Assembly (NCBI RefSeq): GCF_005765165.1
Contig: NZ_VCIW01000019.1
Location: forward strand, 1-64,000
Length of the DNA stretch: 64,000 nucleotides
Reading direction: 5' to 3'
DNA from: Paenibacillus antri
GTDB lineage: Bacteria; Bacillota; Bacilli; Paenibacillales; YIM-B00363
Shown: positions 1 to 7,863 of the stretch, piece after piece
How positions within the stretch are numbered: the stretch's first letter is position 1
Layout of the letters: every line of letters starts with the position of its first letter
Program-made: the position numbers and the translations under genes
The notes under the pieces: model-generated
The model's input: only the letters and a program-made list of their open reading frames with translations
Database searches by the model: none
Told to the model about the DNA's origin: nothing

Positions 1-57
1 GCATGTATTAGGCACGCCGCCAGCGTTCGTCCTGAGCCAGGATCAAACTCTCCAAAA
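1..57 (-). rRNA. rrs: 16S ribosomal RNA, 5' end only (runs off the window)
   Basis: The reverse strand reads the universal 16S start GGAGAGTTTGATCCTGGCTC followed by the conserved sequence leading to GGCGTGCCTAATACATGC, so this is the first 55-60 nt of a 16S gene transcribed leftwards out of the window. The mature 5' end is placed near position 57 by analogy with Bacillus. Only the beginning is present; the rest of the rrn operon lies outside. Confidence 0.97.
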
Positions 58-103
58 AGGGTAGTTCAAACTGCGCTCATTACAAGCTAGCTTTAAAACA
101 TTT

Positions 104-125
104 GCTATGAGCCGAAGCTCATAGC
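104..125 (-). other. rRNA leader hairpin (UUCG-capped) upstream of 16S
   Basis: GCTATGAGC pairs perfectly over 9 bp with GCTCATAGC around a four-base loop that reads UUCG on the transcribed strand, closed by C-G: the classic extra-stable tetraloop. It sits about 45 nt before the 16S 5' end. Between it and the promoter (about 141-158) is the conserved Bacillales leader stretch CTTGAAAACTGAAC. This is probably part of the pre-16S processing region. Confidence 0.7.
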
Positions 126-285
126 GCGTATGCGCTCGTTGTTCAGTTTTCAAGGAACAAGCTGTCGGCTCAAGGCCGGACTATTAATTTACCACAACCG
201 AAACCGTCATTGCAACCGGTAATGTCTTCCATCGCCGTTTGCCGCTTTGCATTTCGGCGCCATCGTTCTCACGACGACAAGCAAT

Positions 286-315
286 AATATATCACAGCCC
301 AATTCTCGAAGTCAA
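286..315 (-). promoter_or_regulatory. sigma-A promoter of the rRNA operon
   Basis: On the reverse strand the -35 TTGACT (310-315) and -10 TATATT (286-291) are separated by 18 bp. They lie just after the bofA stop and drive the rRNA leader. The -35 begins 14 bp from the end of bofA, so the rRNA operon has its own promoter as well as any read-through from bofA. Confidence 0.75.
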
Positions 316-328
316 CACCCTTTTTATT

Positions 329-598
329 TCAAACGACGACCAAAAATTTCAACCCGATCAGCGCCGCCAACCCCGGCACCCCGAGCGCGGCGACCGTCGT
401 TATCGTCACCATGTTGATCGGCAGATGGAAATGCGTATATGGCTCGGCGAGCCCAAGGAAATATAGCAAAATGCCGGCGATCGCGATGTTCAGCGCGACG
501 ACGCCGAGCCAACGAAAGCCGATGCGTCGACGCAGCGTTACGAACGCGAGACCTAGGATCGATCCGACGAACACCCATAACCAAATCGAAGTCAGCAT
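329..598 (-). CDS. bofA: BofA family pro-sigma-K processing inhibitor
   Basis: The gene encodes an 89-residue, very hydrophobic protein with two or three membrane segments (about residues 1-20, 30-48 and 62-89) and the C-terminal glycine/proline-containing hydrophobic block typical of BofA. In B. subtilis, BofA sits in the outer forespore membrane, where with SpoIVFA it holds the SpoIVFB protease inactive until pro-sigma-K is to be cleaved. A strong ribosome site (GGAGGGGTGAAGAGG) precedes the ATG. The gene lies 7 bp after yaaL and before an rRNA operon, exactly as in B. subtilis, and this synteny supports the call. The protein implies a spore-forming host. Confidence 0.88.
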   Translation of the reverse strand: MLTSIWLWVFVGSILGLAFVTLRRRIGFRWLGVVALNIAIAGILLYFLGLAEPYTHFHLPINMVTITTVAALGVPGLAALIGLKFLVVV

Positions 599-605
599 GT
601 CCTCT

Positions 606-959
606 TCACCCCTCCAATGTGCGTCCGCTTTCCCGAGCGCGGGTCGTATTCGTCGATTGCGCGTATACGCCGAACCCGGACGCCTTCATCGCTTTCGCCT
701 GCTTCAGCAGCATGCCGTACCGCTTCTCCGCCGTCTCGAGCGCGAAGATCGCGTAATCGACTTCGTCGTCCCCGAGAACATGGTCGAGTCGATGCTGCGC
801 GCACGCCCATTCGCGATGCGCGATTCGAAGCTCCCGCAACAGCTCTTCATGTTCGTTGCCCGCGGGCGCGAACGCGGCGGGCTTTGCCTTTTTCGCAGGC
901 ATCATCCGTGTTCCCAGGCTTCTGACTTGCTCCGTCCATCGCTTCCACTTCGCTTGCAT
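606..959 (-). CDS. yaaL: YaaL family (DUF2508) protein
   Basis: This is a 117-residue soluble, charged, mostly helical protein. From about residue 36 the pattern ELLRELRIAHREW...AEKRYGMLLKQAKA matches the DUF2508/YaaL family; the function is unknown. B. subtilis YaaL is about 74 residues, so the first 35-40 residues here are an extension. The ATG at 959 has a good ribosome site (GGGGGAC), which supports the longer form. It sits between recR and bofA as in B. subtilis, and its stop is 7 bp from the bofA start, so the two are co-transcribed. Confidence 0.8.
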   Translation of the reverse strand: MQAKWKRWTEQVRSLGTRMMPAKKAKPAAFAPAGNEHEELLRELRIAHREWACAQHRLDHVLGDDEVDYAIFALETAEKRYGMLLKQAKAMKASGFGVYAQSTNTTRARESGRTLEG

Positions 960-1084
960 GTCCCGTCCCCCGATATCTCGCAGATACCCGAACCTAACCG
1001 GGCTCTATATAGATATAAGTACGAGCTCCTCGAAATAGAACAGCAACCTGTCCCACCAACCTAGTCCCAATCCCGCCGGCGAAC

Positions 1085-1117
1085 AAGAAAAGACCCGAGG
1101 CGCGTTCGCCCCGGGCC
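1085..1117 (-). terminator. Intrinsic terminator after recR
   Basis: On the reverse strand GGCCCGGGG pairs with CCTCGGGTC (9 bp, two G-U pairs) and is followed by TTTTCTTG. It lies 45 bp downstream of the recR stop and before yaaL, separating dnaX-ebfC-recR from yaaL-bofA. Confidence 0.75.
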
Positions 1118-1161
1118 GTCCGCGATCCGACCGTACCCGGCCCGACGCGTATCCCAAAAAC

Positions 1162-1761
1162 TTAACTTAACTCTCTTCTTCCTTCCAGCGCCTTCGACAA
1201 CGTGACTTCGTCCGCGTACTCCAGGTCCCCGCCGACCGGCAAACCGTGCGCGATGCGCGTCACCTTGATTTGGAACGGCTTCACGAGCCGGGACAAGTAC
1301 ATCGCAGTCGCTTCCCCCTCGATGTTCGGGTTCGTGGCGAGGATCAGCTCCTGTACCTCGTCGTCGGCCAATCGCCGAAGCAGCTCCGCCACCCGGATAT
1401 CGTCCGGCCCGATGCCCTCCATCGGAGAGATCGCGCCTTGCAGCACGTGGTACATGCCGTGATATTCCTTCGTCCGCTCCATCGCGACCAAATCCCGCGC
1501 TTCCTGCACGACGCAGATGACCGAACGGTCCCGCTGCTTATCGGAGCAGACGCGGCACGGATCCGTATCCGTAATATTGCAGCACACGGAGCAGTACAAC
1601 AGATTCCGCTTCACGTTCACCAACGCCTTGGCGAAGTTCATGACGTCCTCTTCCTTCATTCGAAGCACGTAGAACGCCAAGCGAGCCGCGGTCTTCGGTC
1701 CGACGCCGGGCAGTCTGCTGAAGGAATCAATCAATTTCGCTATCGGTTCCGGGTAGAACAA
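1162..1761 (-). CDS. recR: Recombination mediator RecR
   Basis: A full-length 199-residue RecR. The protein works with RecO (and RecF) to load RecA on gapped DNA. The helix-hairpin-helix is at residues 15-30 ([16 protein letters not shown]), the zinc-finger cysteines are 57, 60, 69 and 72, and a Toprim domain begins near 81 ([11 protein letters not shown]). The start is TTG, preceded by AAGGAGACGTTCTTT, which gives a well-placed ribosome site and aligns with the normal RecR N-terminus [11 protein letters not shown]. It lies 13 bp after ebfC in the dnaX-ebfC-recR operon. Confidence 0.97.
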   Translation of the reverse strand: MFYPEPIAKLIDSFSRLPGVGPKTAARLAFYVLRMKEEDVMNFAKALVNVKRNLLYCSVCCNITDTDPCRVCSDKQRDRSVICVVQEARDLVAMERTKEYHGMYHVLQGAISPMEGIGPDDIRVAELLRRLADDEVQELILATNPNIEGEATAMYLSRLVKPFQIKVTRIAHGLPVGGDLEYADEVTLSKALEGRRELS

Positions 1762-1774
1762 AAAGAACGTCTCC

Positions 1775-2122
1775 TTAGAACAATCCCGGGATGTTCATGC
1801 CGCCCGTGAATTTGCCCATGTCTTGGTTCGCCAGCTCTTCGGCTTTCGTCAGCGCGTCGTTCACGGCCGTCAGCACGAGGTCCTGCAGCATCTCCACGTC
1901 TTCCGGATCGACCGCCTCCGGCTTGATCGTAACGGACAAGACGCTCTTCTGCCCATTGACGACGACCGATACGACGCCGCCGCCGGCCGTGCCTTCGACC
2001 GTCTTGGTCGCGAGTTCCTCCTGCGCCTTCAACATCTGCTCCTGCATCTTCTTCACTTGCTTCAACATCTGATTCATATTGCCGCCGCCGCCCATGCCGC
2101 CGCGATTTCCGCCCCGCATCAT
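1775..2122 (-). CDS. ebfC: YbaB/EbfC family nucleoid-associated protein
   Basis: The protein is about 115 residues and belongs to the small dimeric DNA-binding YbaB/EbfC family (B. subtilis YaaK). After a glycine/asparagine/methionine-rich N-terminus come the family helix [21 protein letters not shown] and the [19 protein letters not shown] strand region. I chose the ATG at 2122, about 10 nt after GAGGTG; an in-frame GTG twelve bases upstream overlaps that site and is less likely. It sits between dnaX and recR, the near-universal bacterial order. Confidence 0.92.
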   Translation of the reverse strand: MMRGGNRGGMGGGGNMNQMLKQVKKMQEQMLKAQEELATKTVEGTAGGGVVSVVVNGQKSVLSVTIKPEAVDPEDVEMLQDLVLTAVNDALTKAEELANQDMGKFTGGMNIPGLF

Positions 2123-2175
2123 CCGTAACAGCACCTCACACGTAAGAATGGAATTGATTTTTCCTGAAAATGATC

Positions 2176-3963
2176 CTACTCTTTCACCACGACGAGGTTT
2201 TCGCCGAAGACGTCGATCGCCTCGTTAATCCAGTCTTCCTTGTACTTCTTCCCGTCGGCCGGTTCCGACCCGCCGTCGTCCGGCGTCAGCTCCAACACTT
2301 CCGCGGCGGCGGTCGTGCCGGCCGCCGTCTCCTCCGCCGCCTTCCAGTCCTTCAGCAGCATCGTCGCCAATCGAACCGGCCGCCCGAACACCTCGGCCAT
2401 CGCGCTCTCGATCAGTTCCTTGTTCGCCGGCTTCTCGGTCGTGTCCCGATGGAACGTGTTCTTGAACGCCACCAAGACGACGTCTTCCGTCGCCGACACC
2501 GGTTCGCCGTCCACGAGCCAAGCGTGAACCGTGATCTTCCGCTCCTTGACCCGCTGCAGCACGTTCTGCCAATCCCGCATCGCGAGCCGATACGGCTCGG
2601 AATCGCGAGAAGCCAGGAACGGCTGCAACGCCGCGGGCGTCTTCATCGGCTTCGGCGGCGGCGGCGGCGCTTTCGCGGGCGCGGCTGACGCGGTCGCGCC
2701 GCCGGCGCTCTCCGCCGGCGCGGCCGGACGCGACTCGAGACGCTCGACCCGCGCCGCGAGCCGCCGCAGCTCCGCCGATAAGCCGCTCACGTCGGCGCCG
2801 CTAGAGGCGGCCGCGGCCACGCCGCTTCCGGCGGACGCCGCCGAAGTCGCAGCCGCCGCGGCGGCATCGCCCGGCCCCGGCACGCACAGCTTCAGCAGCG
2901 CGACCTCCAGCATCGTCTGCGGCATCGCGGCGTATTTCATCTCGCCGAGATATCCGTTCACGATGTCGATCATCTGGAAGAGACGATCGTTCGCGAACGC
3001 GCCCGCCACGGCGGAGAGCCGATCCCGTTCAGCGGGCGCCAGCCGGTCTGTCACTGCATTGGAGCCCGGCACGAGCTTGACCAGCAGCAGATCGCGCAAG
3101 AACGACAAGAAACCCTCCAGACACTTGTCCGCGCTCTTCCCGTCTCGCATCAGCTTGTCGACGAAGTCGAGCACGAAGCCGACATCCTGCTTCAGCACCG
3201 CTTCGGCCAAGGCGCCGTATTGCTCGCCGGCGACGCCGCCGGTCATCGCGAGCACGCCGTCCGCCGTCACGCGTCCGCCTGCGTACGACGTCGCCTGATC
3301 GAGCAGACTAAGCGCATCGCGCATGCCGCCGTCCGATAGACGCGCGATCAACGCCAGCGCTTCTTCGTCGGCGTCGATCGACTCGGCCTCGCAGATGCGG
3401 CGCATCCGCGCCGCCTGCTCGACCGGCGTAATCCGCCGGAAGTCGAACCGCTGGCAGCGCGAATGAATCGTCGCCGGCACCTTATGCGGTTCGGTCGTCG
3501 CCAGAATGAACAGAACATGCTCCGGAGGCTCCTCCAACGTCTTCAGCAGCGCATTGAACGCCTCCGTCGTGAGCATGTGCACCTCGTCGATGATGTACAC
3601 CTTGTATCGCACTTCGGTCGGCGCGTATTTCACCTTGTCCCGAATGTCGCGAATTTCCTCGACGCCCCGGTTCGACGCGGCGTCGAATTCGCTGACGTCG
3701 ATGCAAGCGCCCGACGTAATCCGCCGGCATGCGTCGCATTCGTTGCAAGGCTCCGCCGACGGGCCGCGTTCGCAGTTGACGGCCTTCGCCAAAATCTTCG
3801 CCGTACTCGTCTTGCCGGTGCCTCGCGGCCCGTTGAACAAGTAAGCGTGCGACAGCCGGCCTTCGCGGATCGAATTCTGAAGCGTCTGCGTAATATGCTG
3901 TTGTCCGATAACGTCCTCGAACGTCTGTGACCGCCATGCGCGGTACAACGCCATGCGCGCCAT
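2176..3963 (-). CDS. dnaX: DNA polymerase III subunits gamma/tau
   Basis: A 595-residue clamp-loader ATPase of the replisome. Walker A GPRGTGKT is at 45-52, the zinc cysteines are 64, 73, 76 and 79, Walker B DEVH is at 126-129, and the SRC sensor (HSRCQRFDF) follows. The AAA+ core ends near 370. An alanine/glycine/proline-rich linker (about 370-445) leads to the tau-specific C-terminal domain, which ends in a charged tail. The ATG has a good site (AGAGGGG). No A-rich slippery stretch for programmed frameshifting was noticed in this GC-rich gene, so tau may be the only product (inference). Confidence 0.97.
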   Translation of the reverse strand: MARMALYRAWRSQTFEDVIGQQHITQTLQNSIREGRLSHAYLFNGPRGTGKTSTAKILAKAVNCERGPSAEPCNECDACRRITSGACIDVSEFDAASNRGVEEIRDIRDKVKYAPTEVRYKVYIIDEVHMLTTEAFNALLKTLEEPPEHVLFILATTEPHKVPATIHSRCQRFDFRRITPVEQAARMRRICEAESIDADEEALALIARLSDGGMRDALSLLDQATSYAGGRVTADGVLAMTGGVAGEQYGALAEAVLKQDVGFVLDFVDKLMRDGKSADKCLEGFLSFLRDLLLVKLVPGSNAVTDRLAPAERDRLSAVAGAFANDRLFQMIDIVNGYLGEMKYAAMPQTMLEVALLKLCVPGPGDAAAAAATSAASAGSGVAAAASSGADVSGLSAELRRLAARVERLESRPAAPAESAGGATASAAPAKAPPPPPKPMKTPAALQPFLASRDSEPYRLAMRDWQNVLQRVKERKITVHAWLVDGEPVSATEDVVLVAFKNTFHRDTTEKPANKELIESAMAEVFGRPVRLATMLLKDWKAAEETAAGTTAAAEVLELTPDDGGSEPADGKKYKEDWINEAIDVFGENLVVVKE

Positions 3964-4028
3964 ACGCTTCCCCTCTGACTTCCTCGGTCGCTCCCGCCGC
4001 TTCGGCAGTGCTCCTCATGATCCTTCTT

Positions 4029-4034
4029 ATTATA
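4029..4034 (-). promoter_or_regulatory. Extended -10 element upstream of dnaX
   Basis: The reverse strand carries TGG-TATAAT, a perfect -10 with the TG extension, about 65 bp before the dnaX ATG and after the kinase stop. No good -35 was seen at the matching distance. It suggests that dnaX can be transcribed independently of the kinase gene. Confidence 0.5.
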
Positions 4035-4079
4035 CCAGTTCGACGAAGAACGTAACAGGTCGGGAAAGACGAGACCTCC

Positions 4080-5504
4080 TTACGGCTTCGCGTAAGGGAT
4101 CGATACGACGAAGATCGTGCCGTAGCCCTTCGAAGATACGCGAAGCGTCCCGCCCATATCGTGCACGATGCGTTGGCACACCGCCAGCCCGAGGCCGGTG
4201 CCTTCTTCTTTCGTCGTGAAGAACGGATCGAAAATTTTATCGATCAAGAACGGCGGGATGCCGGGCCCCGTATCCTGGACGTACACGTTTAACCGCTGCT
4301 GGATTCGGTCCGTCTTCTCCGTGATCGTCAGCGTGCCGCCTTCGGCGGCCATCGCCTCGATCCCGTTCTTGCTCAAATTAATGAACACTTGCTTCAGCAA
4401 TTCCCGGTCCGCCACGATCGGCGGCGGATCGAGCTCCGCCCGGTACTCGACCGTCACGCCGTGGAGGATCGCTTCGTTATTGATGATCGGCAGAATTTCG
4501 CGAATAACGGCCGCCGCGTCGATCACCGAGAACGTCGTGTCCTTCGGCTTGCTCAGCAGCAAGAACTCGCTGACCAGATCGTTGATGCGATCGATCTCGC
4601 TGAGCATCAGCTCCGCGTAGCCGAATTCCTTGGTCATGCCGCGCTCCCCGAGCGACTTCTTCAAGACTTGAAGGAAACCCTTGATCGACGTCAGCGGATT
4701 CCGAATTTCATGCGCCGTGCCCGCCGCGATCTGACCGATCATGGCCAACCGATCGCTGCGCTGCACTTGTTGCTCGAGCGAGCGTAAGTTCGAGACGTCT
4801 TTGAAAATGACGTAAGCGCCCGCGACCCGCCCCTCGGCATCCTTCAACAAGCTCGTGTCCATGATCAGCTCGAAGCGTTCGCGATCGTTCGTCCAGGAGA
4901 CGGCGTGATTTTTCACGACCATGCCGTCGAGCAGCGTCCGCTGCACGAGACGATGCTGCACCGGCACGCCCTCGAACACGTCGTCCATCGACCGGCCGAT
5001 CGCCGCCTCGCGGCTCACGCCGAGAATGCGGCAGGCGGTATCGCTGATCTCGACCAGCTCGAATTCCGGATTGATCAACAACACGCCTAAGTTGACGTCC
5101 TTCATGAAGGCGCCGGCGAACCGTTGCAGCATATTCAGCCGGGCATCCCCGTTCAATCGATGCAGCGACAAGACGTAGCGAACACGCTCCGCACCTTCGA
5201 CCCGGAACACGCTGTACTCGGTGGTCAGCGCGGCAACGCCGGGCGCGCGCAGCGCGAGCGTCGGGCGCGACGACCCGATCGCCCCCTCCAGCACCTCCTC
5301 GAACGAAGAAGCGTCTACGGTAAGCTCCGCGAACGGCCGGCCGACCAATTCCTCGGGGCGCAGGCCGAGCGCCGACGCCACGTCCGATTGCGCATAACAG
5401 ATGCGGCCGTCGCCGTCGAGGACCAAAAACAATCCATCGAAGATGTTCGTTAATTCATCCTTCCGATTCGTCGTATGTACCGTCCACCAATGAGGTTCTA
5501 GCAT
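4080..5504 (-). CDS. PAS-domain sensor histidine kinase (orphan)
   Basis: About 474 residues with no clear membrane segment, so probably cytosolic. Two PAS-like regions (about 15-130 and 140-245) precede a HisKA domain with the phosphorylated histidine at about 265 (AHEIRNPLTSIKG) and a HATPase domain with N, G1 (DTGPGIP) and G2 (GTGLGLAVC) boxes. The architecture resembles the sporulation phosphorelay kinases KinA/KinE of Bacillus, and no response regulator is adjacent. I took the start at 5504 because longer frames would run through the SRP RNA terminator; AAGGCGG lies about 9 nt upstream. The gene is inserted between the SRP RNA and dnaX, which are neighbours in B. subtilis. Confidence 0.88.
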   Translation of the reverse strand: MLEPHWWTVHTTNRKDELTNIFDGLFLVLDGDGRICYAQSDVASALGLRPEELVGRPFAELTVDASSFEEVLEGAIGSSRPTLALRAPGVAALTTEYSVFRVEGAERVRYVLSLHRLNGDARLNMLQRFAGAFMKDVNLGVLLINPEFELVEISDTACRILGVSREAAIGRSMDDVFEGVPVQHRLVQRTLLDGMVVKNHAVSWTNDRERFELIMDTSLLKDAEGRVAGAYVIFKDVSNLRSLEQQVQRSDRLAMIGQIAAGTAHEIRNPLTSIKGFLQVLKKSLGERGMTKEFGYAELMLSEIDRINDLVSEFLLLSKPKDTTFSVIDAAAVIREILPIINNEAILHGVTVEYRAELDPPPIVADRELLKQVFINLSKNGIEAMAAEGGTLTITEKTDRIQQRLNVYVQDTGPGIPPFLIDKIFDPFFTTKEEGTGLGLAVCQRIVHDMGGTLRVSSKGYGTIFVVSIPYAKP

Positions 5505-5580
5505 GCCGCACACCGCCTTCCCAGTTGCCGGATATGGATATGTTTCGCTTCGGGCGGCGCCATTTCCTTCCAAGCCTAAG

Positions 5581-5626
5581 AAAAAACGCCCCGTCCGGCG
5601 GCGGGTTCCCGCAACCGGACGAGGCG
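5581..5626 (-). terminator. Terminator of the SRP RNA gene
   Basis: On the reverse strand a 12-bp arm CGCCTCGTCCGG and its partner CCGGACGGGGCG (one mismatch) are followed by TTTTTTCTT. It lies about 22 bp after the SRP RNA 3' end and 75 bp before the kinase start. Confidence 0.88.
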
Positions 5627-5647
5627 TATGCTTTGTGAACGAAAGAA

Positions 5648-5743
5648 GAGGCCGGGAACCCCGGCACATGAGACATCCTACTTACGGCTGCTTCCTTCCG
5701 GACCTGACCGGGTTCGTAGGCACCCATTGCCAGGGCCCCGACC
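5648..5743 (-). ncRNA. ffs: Signal recognition particle RNA, apparently small type
   Basis: The reverse strand contains the diagnostic SRP domain IV core GGTCAGGTCCGGAAGGAAGC followed by AGCCGTAAGTAGG. The flanks GGTCGGGGCCC and GGGGTTCCCGGCC pair to close the long helix. The transcript looks only about 95-100 nt long: a -10 sits at the 5' edge and a terminator just beyond the 3' edge. No Alu-domain sequence lies between promoter and core, unlike the roughly 270-nt scRNA of B. subtilis. It binds Ffh for membrane targeting. Exact ends are estimated from pairing. Confidence 0.93.
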
Positions 5744-5750
5744 GAACTTA

Positions 5751-5780
5751 AGTATACTCCATCTCGATAGGAAATAGCAA
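5751..5780 (-). promoter_or_regulatory. Promoter of the SRP RNA
   Basis: The -10 TATACT (5751-5756) and -35-like TTGCTA (5775-5780) have an 18-bp spacer. The predicted start falls about 8 bp downstream, at the 5' edge of the SRP RNA helix, which supports the short form of the RNA. Confidence 0.65.
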
Positions 5781-5808
5781 GACGAGTCCAACCATTCCCA
5801 TACCCATG

Positions 5809-6204
5809 TCACTCGAATCGGATATGGTAGTCGTACCGCGGCACATTGCCCTTCAGCAGCAAGTAAGCGTCCGACCGAATCGCGGCGGCATCCGCCGGCG
5901 TCAGGTTATCCATGCGGATCGTCACCGTCACGTCCGTGCCGCTCATGAGAATCGACGATCGCTTGTCGAGATCCATTTCTCGCAGCGCCTGCCGCATCAA
6001 CTGGCGATCCTTCGTGTAGTTATGATGGGACGGGTTCGTCCGAAAATTCGGATTCGAATTGCTCATCCCGAGATATCCGTCTTCCGCGTATTGATTCGCG
6101 TCCATATGGTTCGGCTCGCTCCCGCAGCCGCCGACGAGCAGCAGCGCGGACAGCAATAACATCGTTAGGGGGATGCTCCGATTCGTTCCCCGATCGCTCT
6201 TCAT
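5809..6204 (-). CDS. Lipoprotein of YhcN/YlaJ sporulation type (tentative)
   Basis: About 131 residues. Residues 1-25 form a signal peptide with hydrophobic run IPLTMLLLSALLLV and a lipobox VGGC (lipidated Cys near 26), so the mature protein is membrane-anchored. The C-terminal half (VTVTIRMDNLTPADAAAIRSDAYLLLKG) has the alternating strand/helix pattern of YhcN/YlaJ-like spore lipoproteins, but the similarity is weak. The start at 6204 is chosen because AGGAGGTG lies upstream and the signal peptide follows. Oddly, that ribosome site lies inside the terminator hairpin of rpmE. The gene stands at the join between the dnaX block and the rpmE-rho block. Confidence 0.65.
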   Translation of the reverse strand: MKSDRGTNRSIPLTMLLLSALLLVGGCGSEPNHMDANQYAEDGYLGMSNSNPNFRTNPSHHNYTKDRQLMRQALREMDLDKRSSILMSGTDVTVTIRMDNLTPADAAAIRSDAYLLLKGNVPRYDYHIRFE

Positions 6205-6249
6205 AAGAAAAAGGCACCTCCTGCCGTTATCGTACCCGGCCGAGGCGCC
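6205..6249 (-). terminator. Terminator after rpmE that also contains the next gene's ribosome site
   Basis: On the reverse strand GGCGCCTC (6242-6249) pairs with GAGGTGCC (6213-6220), 8 bp with one G-U, followed by TTTTTCTT. The downstream arm carries most of the Shine-Dalgarno AGGAGGTG of the lipoprotein gene, whose ATG begins at the base after the U-tract. The structure can therefore act both as terminator and as a block to initiation. Confidence 0.78.
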
Positions 6250-6268
6250 CCTGTATGCTTGGTAATGA

Positions 6269-6466
6269 TTAGATGCCGTATTTCTTCTTGAACTTGTCGA
6301 CGCGGCCGCCGACATCCAAGAACTTCTGCTTACCAGTGAAGAACGGGTGGCAGTTGGAGCAAATTTCGACGCGAAGGTTCGGCTTCACCGAGCCCGTCTC
6401 GAACGAGTTGCCGCAAGCGCACGTTACCGTCGTCACATTATATTTCGGTTGGATCGCAGTTTTCAT
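6269..6466 (-). CDS. rpmE: 50S ribosomal protein L31 (zinc-binding type)
   Basis: This 65-residue protein has the full L31 pattern. The zinc ligand cysteines are present in [10 protein letters not shown] (C16 and C18 region) and [10 protein letters not shown] (C37 and C40), so it is the C+ form; in Bacillus this form can be replaced by the Zn-free YtiA under zinc starvation. It lies in the same order as in B. subtilis next to rho, with one extra gene between them. It has its own strong promoter and a terminator. Confidence 0.97.
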   Translation of the reverse strand: MKTAIQPKYNVTTVTCACGNSFETGSVKPNLRVEICSNCHPFFTGKQKFLDVGGRVDKFKKKYGI

Positions 6467-6531
6467 GTGGGAGTCCCCTCTTTCCGCCCTGAATCTGTGG
6501 TCGATCCAGAGTAAAATTCATAGCAGATGTG

Positions 6532-6560
6532 ATTATATCACGCGCCCGCACCGTTTGCAA
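6532..6560 (-). promoter_or_regulatory. sigma-A promoter of rpmE
   Basis: The -35 TTGCAA (6555-6560), a 17-bp spacer and a perfect -10 TATAAT (6532-6537) on the reverse strand give a leader of about 58 nt before the rpmE ATG. Confidence 0.85.
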
Positions 6561-6579
6561 CAAGACAAAATTCCCCTTG

Positions 6580-7827
6580 TCAAGTCCGAAGCGGAACGTG
6601 CGTGTACGAGCCGATCTTCACGTCGGGCAGCTCGGCTTCCAAAATTTCGATCGCTTGCTTCATGCCGAGCAGCTCGCCTTGCGGCTTCGGAATGATCGCG
6701 AGGTAGCTCTCCGGGTCGATGTTCAGATTGCGCAGCTGAATCAGCTTCAGCTTCGTCCGGCGCGCGAATTCGATCATCGCTTCGAGCTCTTCTTCGCGGT
6801 CGGTCACGCCCGGGAAGATCAAGTAATTGATCGACGTGTAGACGCCCTTGCTCTCCGCGTAGACGAGCGACTTCTCGACGTTCTTCAGCGTATACCCGCG
6901 CGGCTTATAGTATGCGTTGTAATGCTCGTCCAACGCGCTGATCGTGCTTACGCGCATCAGATCGAGCCCCGCGTCCACGATGCCGCGAATATGGTCGCTG
7001 AGTCCCGCGTTCGTGTTGATGTTGATGTAGCCGAGGCTCGTCTTCGCCCGGACGCGCTTGATCGCCTCGATGATCGTCGGCGCCTGCGTGGCGGGTTCGC
7101 CCTCGCAGCCTTGGCCGAAGGAGATGATGCTCTCCGGCGTTCGCAGATGCTCGAGCATGATCTCGACGACCTCGTCCACGGTCGGCTTGAACTTCAGGCG
7201 CGTCTGCGGCGCCGGGAAGCCGCTGTCGTCCGGCTGCTCCGAGATGCAGCCGAAGCAGCCCGCGTTGCAGGAGAACGAGACCGGTACGGCCCCCTCCCAC
7301 CGCTGCAGGAACGTGTTCGACGCCGTCAGGCATTCGTATCCGAGCGCGCAGTGGGACAAGTGCTGGAACAAGCGATTGTCCGGATACGCTTCGGTCAGCC
7401 GCTTGACGCCCGCTTCCAACAGATCCACGTCGCAGTTCTTCGGATTCCACCGCTCCGGATCGTCCGATTGCCGCGCGGCGACGTAGAACGCGCCGTCCTT
7501 CCAGACGACGGCCGAATAGCCGAACAACGGCAGCGGCTCCGCGCCCGGCCGCTTCACGTACCCGGGCAACAGAAGCCGGGTAAACCCTTGCGGGAGCAAG
7601 GCGCCGACCGCGAAGACGTCGCCCTCGTCCAGCCGCACCATCTCCCCCGTTTCCGCGTCCGCGGCGACGGGGCGCGTTCCGGGCAGCGACACGAGCGTCG
7701 CTCCTTCGGGGAGGGGAATCAGCTCCTCCTCCAGAATGTCGGTGATCGCGTCTCCGCCGCGACCGAGCGCGACGTAATCGGGGTGATCGTATACGTTGCC
7801 ATCCGCATCCGCATAAACCAATTGCAT
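6580..7827 (-). CDS. Radical SAM protein of unknown function
   Basis: The protein has 415 residues. The [4Fe-4S]/SAM motif CNAGCFGC lies at residues 187-194 (C187, C191, C194). The SAM-binding strand GQGCEGEP and later barrel strands follow (NINTNAGLSD, MRVSTISALDEHYNAYYKPRGY, NYLIFPGVTDREEE), so the catalytic domain is of the short-barrel type. The first 180 residues form a separate domain with no recognised family and contain C160 and C166 (HCALGYEC). It lies 36 bp after rho, probably co-transcribed, and before rpmE, a place where B. subtilis has no such gene. The substrate is unknown; nothing nearby suggests a peptide or cofactor precursor. Confidence 0.85.
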   Translation of the reverse strand: MQLVYADADGNVYDHPDYVALGRGGDAITDILEEELIPLPEGATLVSLPGTRPVAADAETGEMVRLDEGDVFAVGALLPQGFTRLLLPGYVKRPGAEPLPLFGYSAVVWKDGAFYVAARQSDDPERWNPKNCDVDLLEAGVKRLTEAYPDNRLFQHLSHCALGYECLTASNTFLQRWEGAVPVSFSCNAGCFGCISEQPDDSGFPAPQTRLKFKPTVDEVVEIMLEHLRTPESIISFGQGCEGEPATQAPTIIEAIKRVRAKTSLGYININTNAGLSDHIRGIVDAGLDLMRVSTISALDEHYNAYYKPRGYTLKNVEKSLVYAESKGVYTSINYLIFPGVTDREEELEAMIEFARRTKLKLIQLRNLNIDPESYLAIIPKPQGELLGMKQAIEILEAELPDVKIGSYTHVPLRT

Positions 7828-7863
7828 GGAACTTTCACCTTCTTCGTATCTTGCGAGATGTCG

